Below, in pieces: positions 1-9,046 of a stretch of DNA of 64,000 nt. Below the pieces are notes generated by a model. It worked only from the letters and a program-made list of their open reading frames with translations, did not search any database and had not been told where the DNA came from. How positions within the stretch are numbered: position 1 is the stretch's first letter; each line of letters starts with the position of its first letter. The DNA comes from Terramyces sp. JEL0728 (Eukaryota > Chytridiomycota > Chytridiomycetes > Rhizophydiales > Terramycetaceae): positions 1 through 64,000 of the forward strand of contig JADIIU010000009.1 in the NCBI GenBank assembly GCA_027603945.1. Direction: 5' to 3'. The translations under genes and the position numbers were made by a program.

Positions 1-51
1 AAACTAGTTTTTAAAATTATTTTTTTAATTTTAATCTAAAACTGCCCCACC

Positions 52-162
52 CTAATAACAATCCATGTACTGCTCTTTAGTGATTTTATTATAGAGAAGG
101 ATTTGGTCTAGAGTAGGCTGGATACTATTTACAATCAATACAAGCTGTTCCGAAATATTCAT
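52..162 (-). CDS. possible first exon or tiny ORF, unidentified
   Basis: A 36-codon reading frame opens at an ATG just downstream of the cullin gene on the same strand and reads MNISEQLVLIVNSIQPTLDQ at its start before a TAG. It could be the first exon of a gene that continues off the left edge after an intron, but I could not find a convincing donor of the type used elsewhere here, and the remaining 51 bases are very AT-rich. No family is recognised. It may be chance. Confidence 0.2.
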   Translation of the reverse strand: MNISEQLVLIVNSIQPTLDQILLYNKITKEQYMDCY

Positions 163-289
163 TGGGGGGTTTCAAAGTTAAGAAAAAGTTTCAATGTGCG
201 AGGCTGTAGACCAAGGTGGTTGTCCATGTAGATGGATAGAGTCTCAGACAGCTGAAGCTGGCAAAGCCCGACTATAGCAAACGATTTTA

Positions 290-2750
290 TTAAGCTACAT
301 AGCTATACATATCCTTTTGCCCATCCATACGTTCAATGTATTCCTTTTCAAACAAGATATCAATGCATCTCTTAATATCTGGAATTTGCGGTTTGAACCT
401 GGTTTGAACTTGGGCGATAACTTCCTGCACTAATTGCACATGCTTCATTGTTTTACGAGTTTTCATGATACGGACAATAGCGGCCTAGAATTATAACGAA
501 TTACCTGAATGACTAATTCACGATCCTTTGCAATGGTCTTGTGAGTATCGTCCGATTCTTGCTTTTGTTCAGATTTGATTGCAATATTGAGGTTGACTTT
601 CAACTTTTTTGATTTGAACCCATCATTAAGCGTGTACTTTTTGTCTGATTCAGTCAGGATCTTTGCTTTTACCAACAATCCCAAGTTGCCCAGCAAAGTT
701 TCTGGGTTTAATCCAGTAGTTTGCAACAATTCATCCCAAGAGTAAGTCAGAGCTGAGTTGAAAGGCAACAGGATACCCATTTGATATGTCGAAACTTGCA
801 AAGTATAAGTTTTGTTCCCTGGAAGATAGTTGGTTTTCAATTCACCCTTGCTCAAGTGAGTCAACCACACCAACTTTCTGCCTTGATATTTACTTTGATA
901 GTATGCTAGGAAACGCTCATACGGCTTTAAGAGCTACTGTTAAATCGGATTTACATCTTGGGGAATGTTGAATCCAGTAGTTGGAGCATATAGTGGCCAA
1001 GAACCGCTTCCCAGTACCAATATGCTGAAATCAATTTCTTGTTTTCCATGAGAAGTTTCCATCTTTTCTCGGAATTCACTGTTCAAATCCTTACTGACAG
1101 ACATGTCTCCAAACATTTTTTGCAGTTTGGAAGTGTATTCGTAGCCACAGGCTTCCTTTAACTTGCTAATCATAGAAGCTTCAGCATCGTCAGAAGCAGA
1201 GGTAGAGTTGACCAAACGCTTTGCAAGGTTCTTTGTGTAAAACTTTTGGAAAACATCTTTGTCTTCAATAAACTTGAAGATGGTCATCTAATGTTAAATA
1301 CAGTTACAGCTCCGTTCAACAAATCTTCAATTTCATTGTCTTCGTTAATCTTTGAGCCTTTTCTCAACAATGAATCAGTGTACTTTGCCAACAGTTCAGA
1401 GCTCTTGCTCGAGCCAGTGGTGCAAAATGCGTTTCTGTTGATGAATTCGCGGCAGGCTTTATCCAAAGATGCGACAAATCCAGCTTCCGATTTGAAGGCG
1501 GTAACGGTGGTGGCAGCAAATTTGGTATGGACAAAGAGAAGAGCTTCCATATAAGTTTTTGGGTCAACTTCAAGAGGTGAGCTGGGTTTCTTTGCCGGCT
1601 TTTCACCATCTTCAACAGGAGTGGCAGCACCGCTTGCGGCAATTTCAGCCATGGACTCTTGCACTTTACGCACTGCATCCAAACCTTGTTGTTTCACATG
1701 GTTAAGGAACAGATCTCTCAACCTTTCTAACGTGGATGGCACTCTAGATAACAAGCCAAACATTCTCGTCAAGTCTTCAATCTTGTCCTTTTCAATGAGA
1801 GGCTGGAATTGGTCCTGAATAATGGTAGCGTGGTTTGCAATCAAAACAATTTCAGCTTTAGCAACCAAGCCATCTCTAGTCGATGGATGCAAGTAGCTCT
1901 TTACTCTATTGTCTTCTTCTTCCAGCCAAATGCCGGCTTTCTTCATGTAATCTGTAATTGGGTTTGAGCCAATGTAAATTTCACTTTCTGCCTTGTAAAA
2001 GATTTCTGTTTGTTCAATGAATTCCTTTTCGAAATAGGTTTGGTAAAGGTCCAAAGTCGTCAATTTTGAATCAATATCATTGATACCAAGAGTAACTATA
2101 ATTAATATTCAATTGCCTGTGCTGTCAGTGATGGTCTGCAGCAGTCCAGAGTCGATTGTTTCTCCTTTTCTTTCTCTGTAAATCATCTTTAACATTGATG
2201 GCAACAAACGCAGGTGCAGAGTTTTGAAAAAGTGGTCTCGCCAGAGAATTAAGCAGGTCTAGATTAGAAATGCTTACAGTGTTGATGTCAAACACTTCTC
2301 CGATGTTTTCCTCCGAGACTCTCTTAATCCACATTCGGTTAAGGTAGCCAAGCAAATGATTGAGAATCCTACAAGAAACAGTGAATGCAAGCCATTTTTT
2401 TGAATAAAATACTAATAGCGATTCTTCATTGTGACTCTGAGATTCTGAGACCAAGTTTTGCAAATGCGAGGTAATATGTGATTTGAAGGAATAGTACAAT
2501 TCTCCACCGGATATCTGGGCTCCTAGAATTAACTATACAAACCTCTGTTGGTAGAGGAGGTCGCTGCTGGTTGATTATGGTTTGTCGCTGTGCAAAATGT
2601 GATGATGGCACTACGGTCAATGACTGCTTACGTATAGGATTTCATAAATATATCTGGGGGTAAACTACGATTGACTGTTCCAAGAATTGCATCTATGGTG
2701 GGTACAATTTCAGCCCAGACTGAATTCGCAATATCTTCTGTAGATGCCAT
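290..2750 (-). CDS. CUL1: cullin-1 (SCF ubiquitin ligase scaffold)
   Basis: Scaffold of an SCF-type cullin-RING E3: the N-terminal helical repeats hold SKP1/F-box adaptors and the C-terminal cullin homology domain holds RBX1. Eight exons (290-484, 505-933, 955-1287, 1308-2095, 2117-2258, 2278-2522, 2543-2610, 2632-2750) join in frame to 772 residues, close to the usual CUL1 length. Visible landmarks are YLNRMWIKR in the N-terminal repeats, [19 protein letters not shown] and GELKTNYL in the cullin domain, and the C-terminal neddylation winged helix, where [15 protein letters not shown] carries the acceptor-lysine region. The seven introns are 19-21 nt; that at 2096-2116 has a GC donor. The start is the first ATG in frame, giving [15 protein letters not shown]1 fits better than CUL3 or CUL4 because of the GETIDSGLL and WRDHFFKTL segments. 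Confidence 0.93.
2096..2116 (-). other. 21-nt GC-AG intron in the cullin gene
   Basis: Read on the minus strand the intron begins GCAATTG and ends TTAATTATAG. Removing it turns an in-frame TGA into the conserved continuation [14 protein letters not shown]; no GT donor gives a readable junction. The branch-like TTAAT sits close to the acceptor, as in the GT introns. Confidence 0.75.
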
Positions 2751-2973
2751 TTAGATTTCGCAAACAATTTTTGCAGTAAGACTCACAGATCAATTGAACC
2801 CTTGCAGCAGTAAACTTGATCACTGAATACAAATTTGATCAACGAATACAGCAATAAACCAGTCTCCGAGGCTAGCTCTCAATAGCTCCATGTGCGTCTC
2901 TGAATTCAATTTAATTTAGTAGAAATACTCTGCGAGTATATTCCTTTTATTAGAAAACATTGAATTACAAAGC

Positions 2974-3636
2974 CTAGTTCTTGTTTCTCAATTTAACAAG
3001 TCTCTTCTTTGAAAGTCTAGCAACAGTAGCTGGAGCTTCTGCAGCCTTTTCAACTTGCTTTTCTTCTTCAACAAGAATTAATTCAACATGGCAAGGAGAA
3101 GATTTGTATGCTGTTGTTAATGCATTTCTTACCGTTAATACGACCGTGGGCACGGAAAGTTCTACGGCGTTGTTTAGGTGCTTGGTTAACTTGGATATGG
3201 CGAACAAGCAATTTTTCCAAATCTAATCCTTTGACAGTAGCGTTGGATTCAGCATTCTTGAGTAATCCAAGAACGTATTCAACGGACTTTACTGGCCAAC
3301 GAGCTCTGGAAACACCGTGTGCTTTTCCTTGAGCAGTTCTACCAATACCACCGGCATAACGACGGAATGGTACAGCTTGTTTACGTTCCAATACATCATT
3401 GAGGAAACTGACTGCTTTAGTATATTTGTATCCTGCAATAGTTGCTGCTACTTCACGGGTGTTCTTGTAGTGAACACGAACGTAGGATGCTTGAGCTTTG
3501 GCAGCTAATGGTTAGTGCTGTTATTAAAATATCAGAAGTGCATGTGTTTCCTGCAAATCCTCCTTATAATTCCTTACATTTTGCGCTAGTTTCAATGGCA
3601 GCGTATCTAGGGTTAATTAATTACTTGCCTTCCCAT
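2974..3636 (-). CDS. RPL17: 60S ribosomal protein L17 (uL22)
   Basis: Large-subunit ribosomal protein lining the exit tunnel. Exons 3629-3636, 3578-3606, 3133-3504 and 2974-3110 give 181 residues, the normal eukaryotic length. Conserved stretches include YVRVHYKNTRE, PFRRYAGGIGR, RWPVKSVEYVLGLLKNAESN, HIQVNQAPKQRRRTFRAHGR and SSPCHVELILVEE. The first coding exon is only 8 nt and is followed by a 22-nt intron with a GC donor (3607-3628). The second intron (3505-3577) is 73 nt, the only long intron resolved in the window. The third (3111-3132) is 22 nt. The N-terminus MGRYAAIETSAKSAKAQ matches the family pattern M-x-R-Y...KSAKAQ, which fixes both odd junctions. Confidence 0.93.
3505..3577 (-). 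other. 73-nt intron of RPL17
   Basis: Starts GTAAGG and ends ACTAACCATTAG, with a fungal-like CTAAC branch site. It is more than three times longer than every other intron resolved here. Introns of ribosomal protein genes often carry small RNAs. I see an isolated CTGA but no clear C box, D box pair or H/ACA fold, so no ncRNA is called. Confidence 0.8.
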
Positions 3637-4177
3637 TGGTTAAAAGGTAAAGGAATGCAGACTTTGATTTTTCACTTGTTTTTTTTTCGAGTGGCTGAAA
3701 TTCTCCGAAGTCAGGTGATTTTTCAATATCTTGTATTAAGCTTGCTGGATTCCAAGAGCTTTCTGGATTCACTCAACTTTCAGATCTGGCTGGAATAGCT
3801 GTTCTTTATTTGAAATTGGTTTGTTTCTCAATCCAGTCCAGAAGCTCAGAGATTCAATTTTATTTCGCAGGATACTTTCAATGTCTGTTACTCACTTTGC
3901 CAAGTCTCAATAATTTAGTGATAAGAGTTTGATAGGCAAAAGGAATGTGGTGTTTTAAATACAAAAGTGTTGTAATTTCCACATTTCCAGCGGATTAATG
4001 CGAATTTGATAAAAATTGTGTATGAGCAGGGAAATCGGCAGCCTAAATCTACTTGAAAGGCAGCTATTGGGAAATCGCTAGGAAGGTGATTATGGGAAAA
4101 TCATAATCGCGCTGGACTGTAATCGTGATGACAGAACGTGCAAGAAAATCACGCTCCAGTTGCATAAAAGTTCCAAA
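3637..4177. other. intergenic region between divergent RPL17 and fasciclin genes
   Basis: 541 bases between the two start codons, probably holding both promoters. A CATAAAAG sits only 7 bases before the fasciclin ATG, too close to act as a normal TATA box for that start. A minus-strand frame at about 3896-3994 is open and protein-like but has no ATG and no AG acceptor, so it is not called. No RNA gene was seen. Confidence 0.6.
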
Positions 4178-5209
4178 ATGAAATTATTCTTGATCGCCAC
4201 CATTGCAAATGCTTTTGTCCTTAATTTTCAGCAGCCTCTTAAAGTAAAGGACAAACAAACACTGTTGCAAGTTATCAAGTCACGTACTGATCTTGAAGTG
4301 CTTGGACAGTTACTAGCAGAACGGCCTGGGCTTGAATCAGCACTCTCGGATCCCAACGCTGATTTGACTGTGTTTGCTCCTATTGATTCTGCTTTCAGTA
4401 AAATCAAGAACCCCCCACCACCTGAAGTAATCACCAAGGTAACAATCTATTGATGGCAGGTTATGATTTACCATCTAGTCAACGGCACTATTCCTTCCTC
4501 AAACTTGTTGGATGGAGATTTATTGGAATCCGGACTGGCTCTAGAGTCTTTGGATGATGCTAATCAAGTAATCAAAGTATCCACAAAAGACACTGGCTTA
4601 ATCACATTAAACTATCATTCGATTGTACACGAAAGCGATATCGTCGCTTCAAATGGCGTCATTCATACAGTCGAGCAAATTGTACTTCCACCAGCATCGC
4701 TGTTCTTTGTTGCCGTGCATTTGCCATTAAAGTACGCTGGATTCATTTTAGCCCTGAAATATACTGGTTTGGACGATATCGTACGATCGCAGCCTTCGTT
4801 GACCGTGTTTGCACCTACAAACAGAGCTTTACAACAAGTAATCAGTTATTAATCCAGCTTGGATGGGCAAAACTTCGTTTCTTATTCAGTCCTGCGGGGA
4901 AGCACATCCTAACTACTGGTTTGAAATCGCATATCGCACCAAAAGTTTTGTACACTGAAATCGCATTTGCCCATTCACTTCCATTCGTAGTCCAGACTCT
5001 TAACATTCCGCTTTTAGTCAGGGCTGATGCAAAGGCAAAAACTGTAATTCTAATTAACCCAGATTTTACTCAATGGTATCGCCCATGTTGAAGACTTTGA
5101 TGTTATTGGTGCTAACGGCGTCTTGCACGGGATCGATTCGTTTATTGGAGTTAACACTGGTGGCGATGACGTACCTGAAGATTGGATTCATATCCTTGAT
5201 AAATTTTGA
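4178..5209 (+). CDS. secreted protein with two fasciclin (FAS1) domains
   Basis: Four exons (4178-4438, 4460-4837, 4858-5043, 5063-5209) join to 323 residues through introns of 21, 20 and 19 nt. The ATG at 4178 starts a signal peptide, MKLFLIATIANAFVLNF. Two FAS1 domains follow: the first has DLTVFAPIDSAF, a YHLVNG motif and NGVIHTVEQIVLP; the second has SLTVFAPTNRAL and ANGVLHGIDSFI. FAS1 proteins are extracellular or cell-surface adhesion modules; some fungal ones are GPI-anchored, but this one ends DWIHILDKF without an obvious hydrophobic tail, so secretion is more likely. Ligand and role are unknown. The neighbours give no functional clue. Confidence 0.88.
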
Positions 5210-5418
5210 TTTGCTTTATCTTTTCTCAAATATTTCAAAATCCTAAAATATCCATCTTGAATTCACTTTAAAATAAGTAGCATCTCTTCAAATATAATAT
5301 ATAAAATACTAAAAAATGATTTCAGAGACATATTCAGAAAATTAAAATGAATTTTAGCCAATATTTAATCTGAAAATCTCGCTGCTTTTAGATGAGATTT
5401 TTCACAACTATTTGAAGA

Positions 5419-6705
5419 CTATTTTAGACGACAATTTACCTGACTATTGAATTGACAAGGTTGAAAATTTTCAATATTTCCCAAATGCTTTGCCTTGGCA
5501 AGGAGCTTTTTGAAAGCATACATAAAATTACATGCAAGTCCATATCCTTCATCATCCGTTGTTCGATGAATTCCAATGGGGATAAATCCATATTTTGATT
5601 CTGCAAAATATATGCTACCACTATCACCAGCTTCAGCAAAAGTGCCGACATTAGGGTTTACCCTAATCATCTTTTTGTATTCTTCATTAGGTCTCATCGG
5701 TCTAGATGCATTATCAAACTTTCCAATTGTAATTCCTGTTACTTGACCAGATTTGATAATATTTGCATCTTTTTCAATATTGGTGTCCCAGTTTTCCCAA
5801 TACTCACTATCTGCAATTCGGTAAATATTAGAATGTTTCCCCCAATTCAAACATTTTACTAAAGCAATGTCACACTCATCATCATAAATGGCAAAATCCA
5901 CACTCTCGTTAAATGTTTTGATTTCAGGCGAATCAAGTTCCATATCTGTTAATGTTTTAAAGATTACATGAGCTGATGTAATCATATAATGGTATTTACC
6001 TTGTTTCACAAAAAACCCAGTTGTACCAGTGCCAGTAGTGTCTCTGTCCTGAAATAATTCTGTTACAGCTGGAGAGAGGTGATAAAATCAGAATTTTCCG
6101 ATACTACACAGCCAGAGTGAACACAGTCATCTCTACGCTCTCTTGTATGATAAGGAGCTTCATGATAAACAACAATACCATCAGAAATTTCTCTTAGAAC
6201 TGAAACATCTTCCTTTTTGCCATAACGATAGAGTTTGAGTTTGGTAATCATGTAATATTTGGAATATTCCTTCCTCCAACAATTTAGAATGAATATCTTT
6301 TCGTAAAGTGCCATTCTCCATAAGTTTGTCAAATTCTGTAAATTCCAATATCTGATTCGAATCTTTTTGGTCACTTTCTAAATATGCAATAAGTTCTTTT
6401 ACATAGAAGTAGAATTTCTGACGAACAGAGCTGGGAATATAGGATTTCGATGGCTTGTTGAGTGTGTCAATAAGAGATATTGGATCCAAAGTAGGAGGGT
6501 TTGGAAGCAGAACTCCAACCAAGCTTATAGTATTTATCAACTTTTGTCTTTCCTTTCTTGGAATAAAGCTTGTGGTTGACCCAAGGAGCAATTGCAAGGA
6601 ACGAAGGTCATCCAACAGAACAGCAGTATTATCTTTCAGCAACTTCTTATCAGTTGGAGCCAAATTTTTGAATCCTCTTTGAAATGGCGTGCAGAACAAA
6701 TCCAT
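5419..6705 (-). pseudogene. trypsin-like serine protease domain protein, reading frame broken twice
   Basis: From the ATG at 6705 a helical, charged N-terminal region reads to about 6245. The sensible frame then shifts to KLKLYRYGKKEDVSVLREIS and VHSGCVVSENSDFI, and shifts back near 6075 into ELFQDRDTTGTGTTGFFV, which leads into a chymotrypsin-fold domain. That domain shows the whole triad: His in TSAHV, Asp in CDIALVK and Ser in GDSGS. The frame ends at 5419. The second shift could be hidden by a 56-nt GT-AG intron, but the first has no GT-AG solution that keeps the protein-like frame, and a CT-repeat lies at the second. The simplest reading is two small insertions (1 and 2 nt) in a decaying gene, or assembly errors. 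The intact triad means recent loss or error is as likely as old decay. Substrate is unknown. Confidence 0.55.
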
Positions 6706-6928
6706 TTCTTTTGAAGTGAAAAAAGAATAAATTCTGCAACGCTGTTTCAGAAAGTTTATACAATAAATATTATGAGTTGCAGGTAAATTTGATATGTTTT
6801 AACTTTAGTCAAATAATTCTATACCCCAGAGCTTTGTCCAGCTTCTCTTATCGGGTGTGCCGCTTTGACTGGACGAAACTGTCGAGACAATAGCATGTGA
6901 CCTGCAGCTTTTTTTCTTTTAAAATTAA

Positions 6929-7886
6929 ATGTATGCGGAGAACAAGGATAAAAAGGGATTCGAATATATTATAAAGTCATTGATTGCGGGAGGAATAGCC
7001 GGGAGCGCAGCAAAAACGGTGGTAGCTCCACTAGACAGAGTGAAAATACTATTCCAAACTTCACAACCCCAGTACGAGAAATATCAAGGTAAGCTGCGTT
7101 AATACAGGCTCTGTTGCCGGGTATTTTAGAGCACTGAAAAATATACAGCTATCCCAAGGAAGCATTGCTTTGTTTAGAGGGCATTCAGCGACCTTGATGC
7201 GGATATTTCCATACAGCGGAATCAAATTCATGGTATATGAACAATGCAAGAGAATATTGATTCCTACAAAAGAATACAATAGCGGACTGCGGAATTTTGT
7301 TGCTGGATCGATTGCAGGATGTATTGCTTCAGCCATTAGTTACCCTTTTGATGTTATCCGCGTTCGATTAGCATTCGAAATTAAATCAAATCCATTATCC
7401 ATCAGTGAACTGTCGAAAGTGATTTACAATGAACCCAACAATTTAGTTAGAGGCCAAGGCAGTATATTAAATTTTTATCGTGGGCTTTCTGTATCACTGG
7501 TTGGAATGATACCATATGCAGGTGCATCCTTTTATACATACGAAATGCTTAAAATGAAAGCTATGGACATACCGCTGTGCAGAAATGACAACCCTCCACC
7601 AGCATTGAATTGGTGGTCAACAGTCACGATTGGAGCAGTTAGCGGAGTCATGGCTCAAACAGTATCTTACCCATTTGAAGTAATTAGACGGCATATTCAA
7701 GTATCCGCTATCAACAACGCTTCTAAACAGACTACCTTCCTCAGTACGGCAAAGGGAATATTCAAGCGAAAAGGATTCAGAGGATTCTGGGTTGGGCTGG
7801 GAATTGGCTACCTTAAAGTTACTCCTATGTTTGCAGTTTCCTTTTATACATACGAGTATTGCAAGCTACTGTTTAATATTGCATAA
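6929..7886 (+). CDS. mitochondrial carrier, CoA/nucleotide type (SLC25A42/LEU5-like)
   Basis: Inner-membrane solute carrier of 312 residues in two exons (6929-7088, 7108-7886) separated by a 19-nt intron. All three repeats of the family are present with their signature motifs: [14 protein letters not shown] and PFEVIRRH, each followed by G-rich turns such as [19 protein letters not shown] and [19 protein letters not shown]. The [12 protein letters not shown] and [13 protein letters not shown] segments resemble the coenzyme A/ADP carrier branch (human SLC25A42/A16, yeast Leu5), which moves CoA into the matrix. The exact substrate is inferred. The start was chosen because the first repeat begins a few residues after it. 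Confidence 0.85.
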
Positions 7887-8032
7887 TAAACTCATTGTAT
7901 GCGTAATAATTGAACCTACCAGCAGGAAAGTCTGCGAGGGATAGCCTAGCCAGGTTAAACATGCCAAACGCGCAGGGAAATGAGCCAATAGGAAACCAAC
8001 TGATGATTTATAAACGTTTTATTAACAAATTT

Positions 8033-8734
8033 TTAAACAATTAATGGCTGTCCAACGACATGTAATCGTGTCTTACCGGTGCATGACATCCAAATTGCAA
8101 TCCATAGTCCTACAGTTCCTATTAATCCGATAACAGTCAATAACAGCGCCAAAAATACCACAGTAATTGGCAATCCAAAAATTTCAGCCAGGACTTCATT
8201 GTCGTCCCATCCGAATACTATAATTATTGCTGCTGAGCCAATCATCACAATAGAAACGATAGTCAATATGACGGCCAAGAATCGCAGCCATACATCCTGC
8301 CACATGATAATAAAGGGAGAGATTGGTCGCTCTTCCACTGTGTAAGGGTCTCGGCAGCGAGTGCAATCATACAACACAACTGGCGGTTGCTCTTCAGCAA
8401 GGAATTCACTGACACTCTGTTGATCTCTTCCTCTGGGTCTTGGAGATCTTGGACGGCGAGGTTGTGGTAGAGATGAGATATAACTGTCGATGCACTCTTG
8501 ATGAATATACTGCAGTTCGGGGTCTTTGCATCCTTGGCAGACTCTGATTAATGGATTTGAAGCCGAGGAGAATGTTTCCCAACATGCCCAGCACTTAAAT
8601 GTGGTATTCTTCTTGGCTGTCAGTAAATTAAGGACGGCTTGATATGGTGAGATGTAGGATTGCGATGAAGATTCTTGCTCAAGCAATGGTGTATTTTCTG
8701 CAACGGCTTCTGTAATTATCAAGTCCATTTCCAT
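8033..8734 (-). CDS. RING-CH (MARCH-type) membrane E3 ubiquitin ligase
   Basis: A 233-residue protein with a C4HC3 zinc finger: CWAC near residues 48-51, CQGC near 66-69, H78 and C81 in YIHQECID, and CTRC near 124-127. Two strongly hydrophobic segments follow (about 152-175 and 189-214), giving the usual MARCH layout of a cytosolic ring plus two transmembrane helices. Such enzymes ubiquitinate membrane cargo for sorting or degradation. A proline/arginine stretch (PQPRRPRSPRPRGR) lies inside the ring between the third and fourth metal pairs. The frame is open upstream to 8821 but only with TTG, so the ATG at 8734 is chosen. No introns seen. Confidence 0.75.
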   Translation of the reverse strand: MEMDLIITEAVAENTPLLEQESSSQSYISPYQAVLNLLTAKKNTTFKCWACWETFSSASNPLIRVCQGCKDPELQYIHQECIDSYISSLPQPRRPRSPRPRGRDQQSVSEFLAEEQPPVVLYDCTRCRDPYTVEERPISPFIIMWQDVWLRFLAVILTIVSIVMIGSAAIIIVFGWDDNEVLAEIFGLPITVVFLALLLTVIGLIGTVGLWIAIWMSCTGKTRLHVVGQPLIV

Positions 8735-9046
8735 TCTAATTTCCACTTGAAATTGATCAAACTTTTCCAGTGGCTTGATGTCTGTTGTTTGAAACCCCCA
8801 AATACACCTTTGATTAAACAATAGTAGCCAGCAGCTAAAGCCAAATCAAACCCGCCTAGTACCATATAAGACGGCGCCGATAAAAATACCCGGCAATTAT
8901 TGCAGGAACTTTCATTTGCTAGCCACCATAAATTTCCACTTGAATTCCTAATGCTCAAATACCACCAACATGAATTGCATTAGCAGAACTACAAACATAT
9001 GATGTCATGGCCTTAGTTTGAACGCGTCTCGTTCACTTTTTCAAAA

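Noticed and set aside
3860..3994. Protein-like minus-strand open stretch with a possible 21-nt intron in the RPL17/fasciclin gap
   Set aside because: It reads like a helical segment but is preceded by an in-frame TAA, with no ATG and no AG acceptor available to start the exon.
6377..6403. 25-nt GTAAAA...TTTAG segment as an intron fixing the first frame break of the protease gene
   Set aside because: Using it would replace clearly protein-like sequence (ELIAYLESDQKD region) with an unlikely frame.
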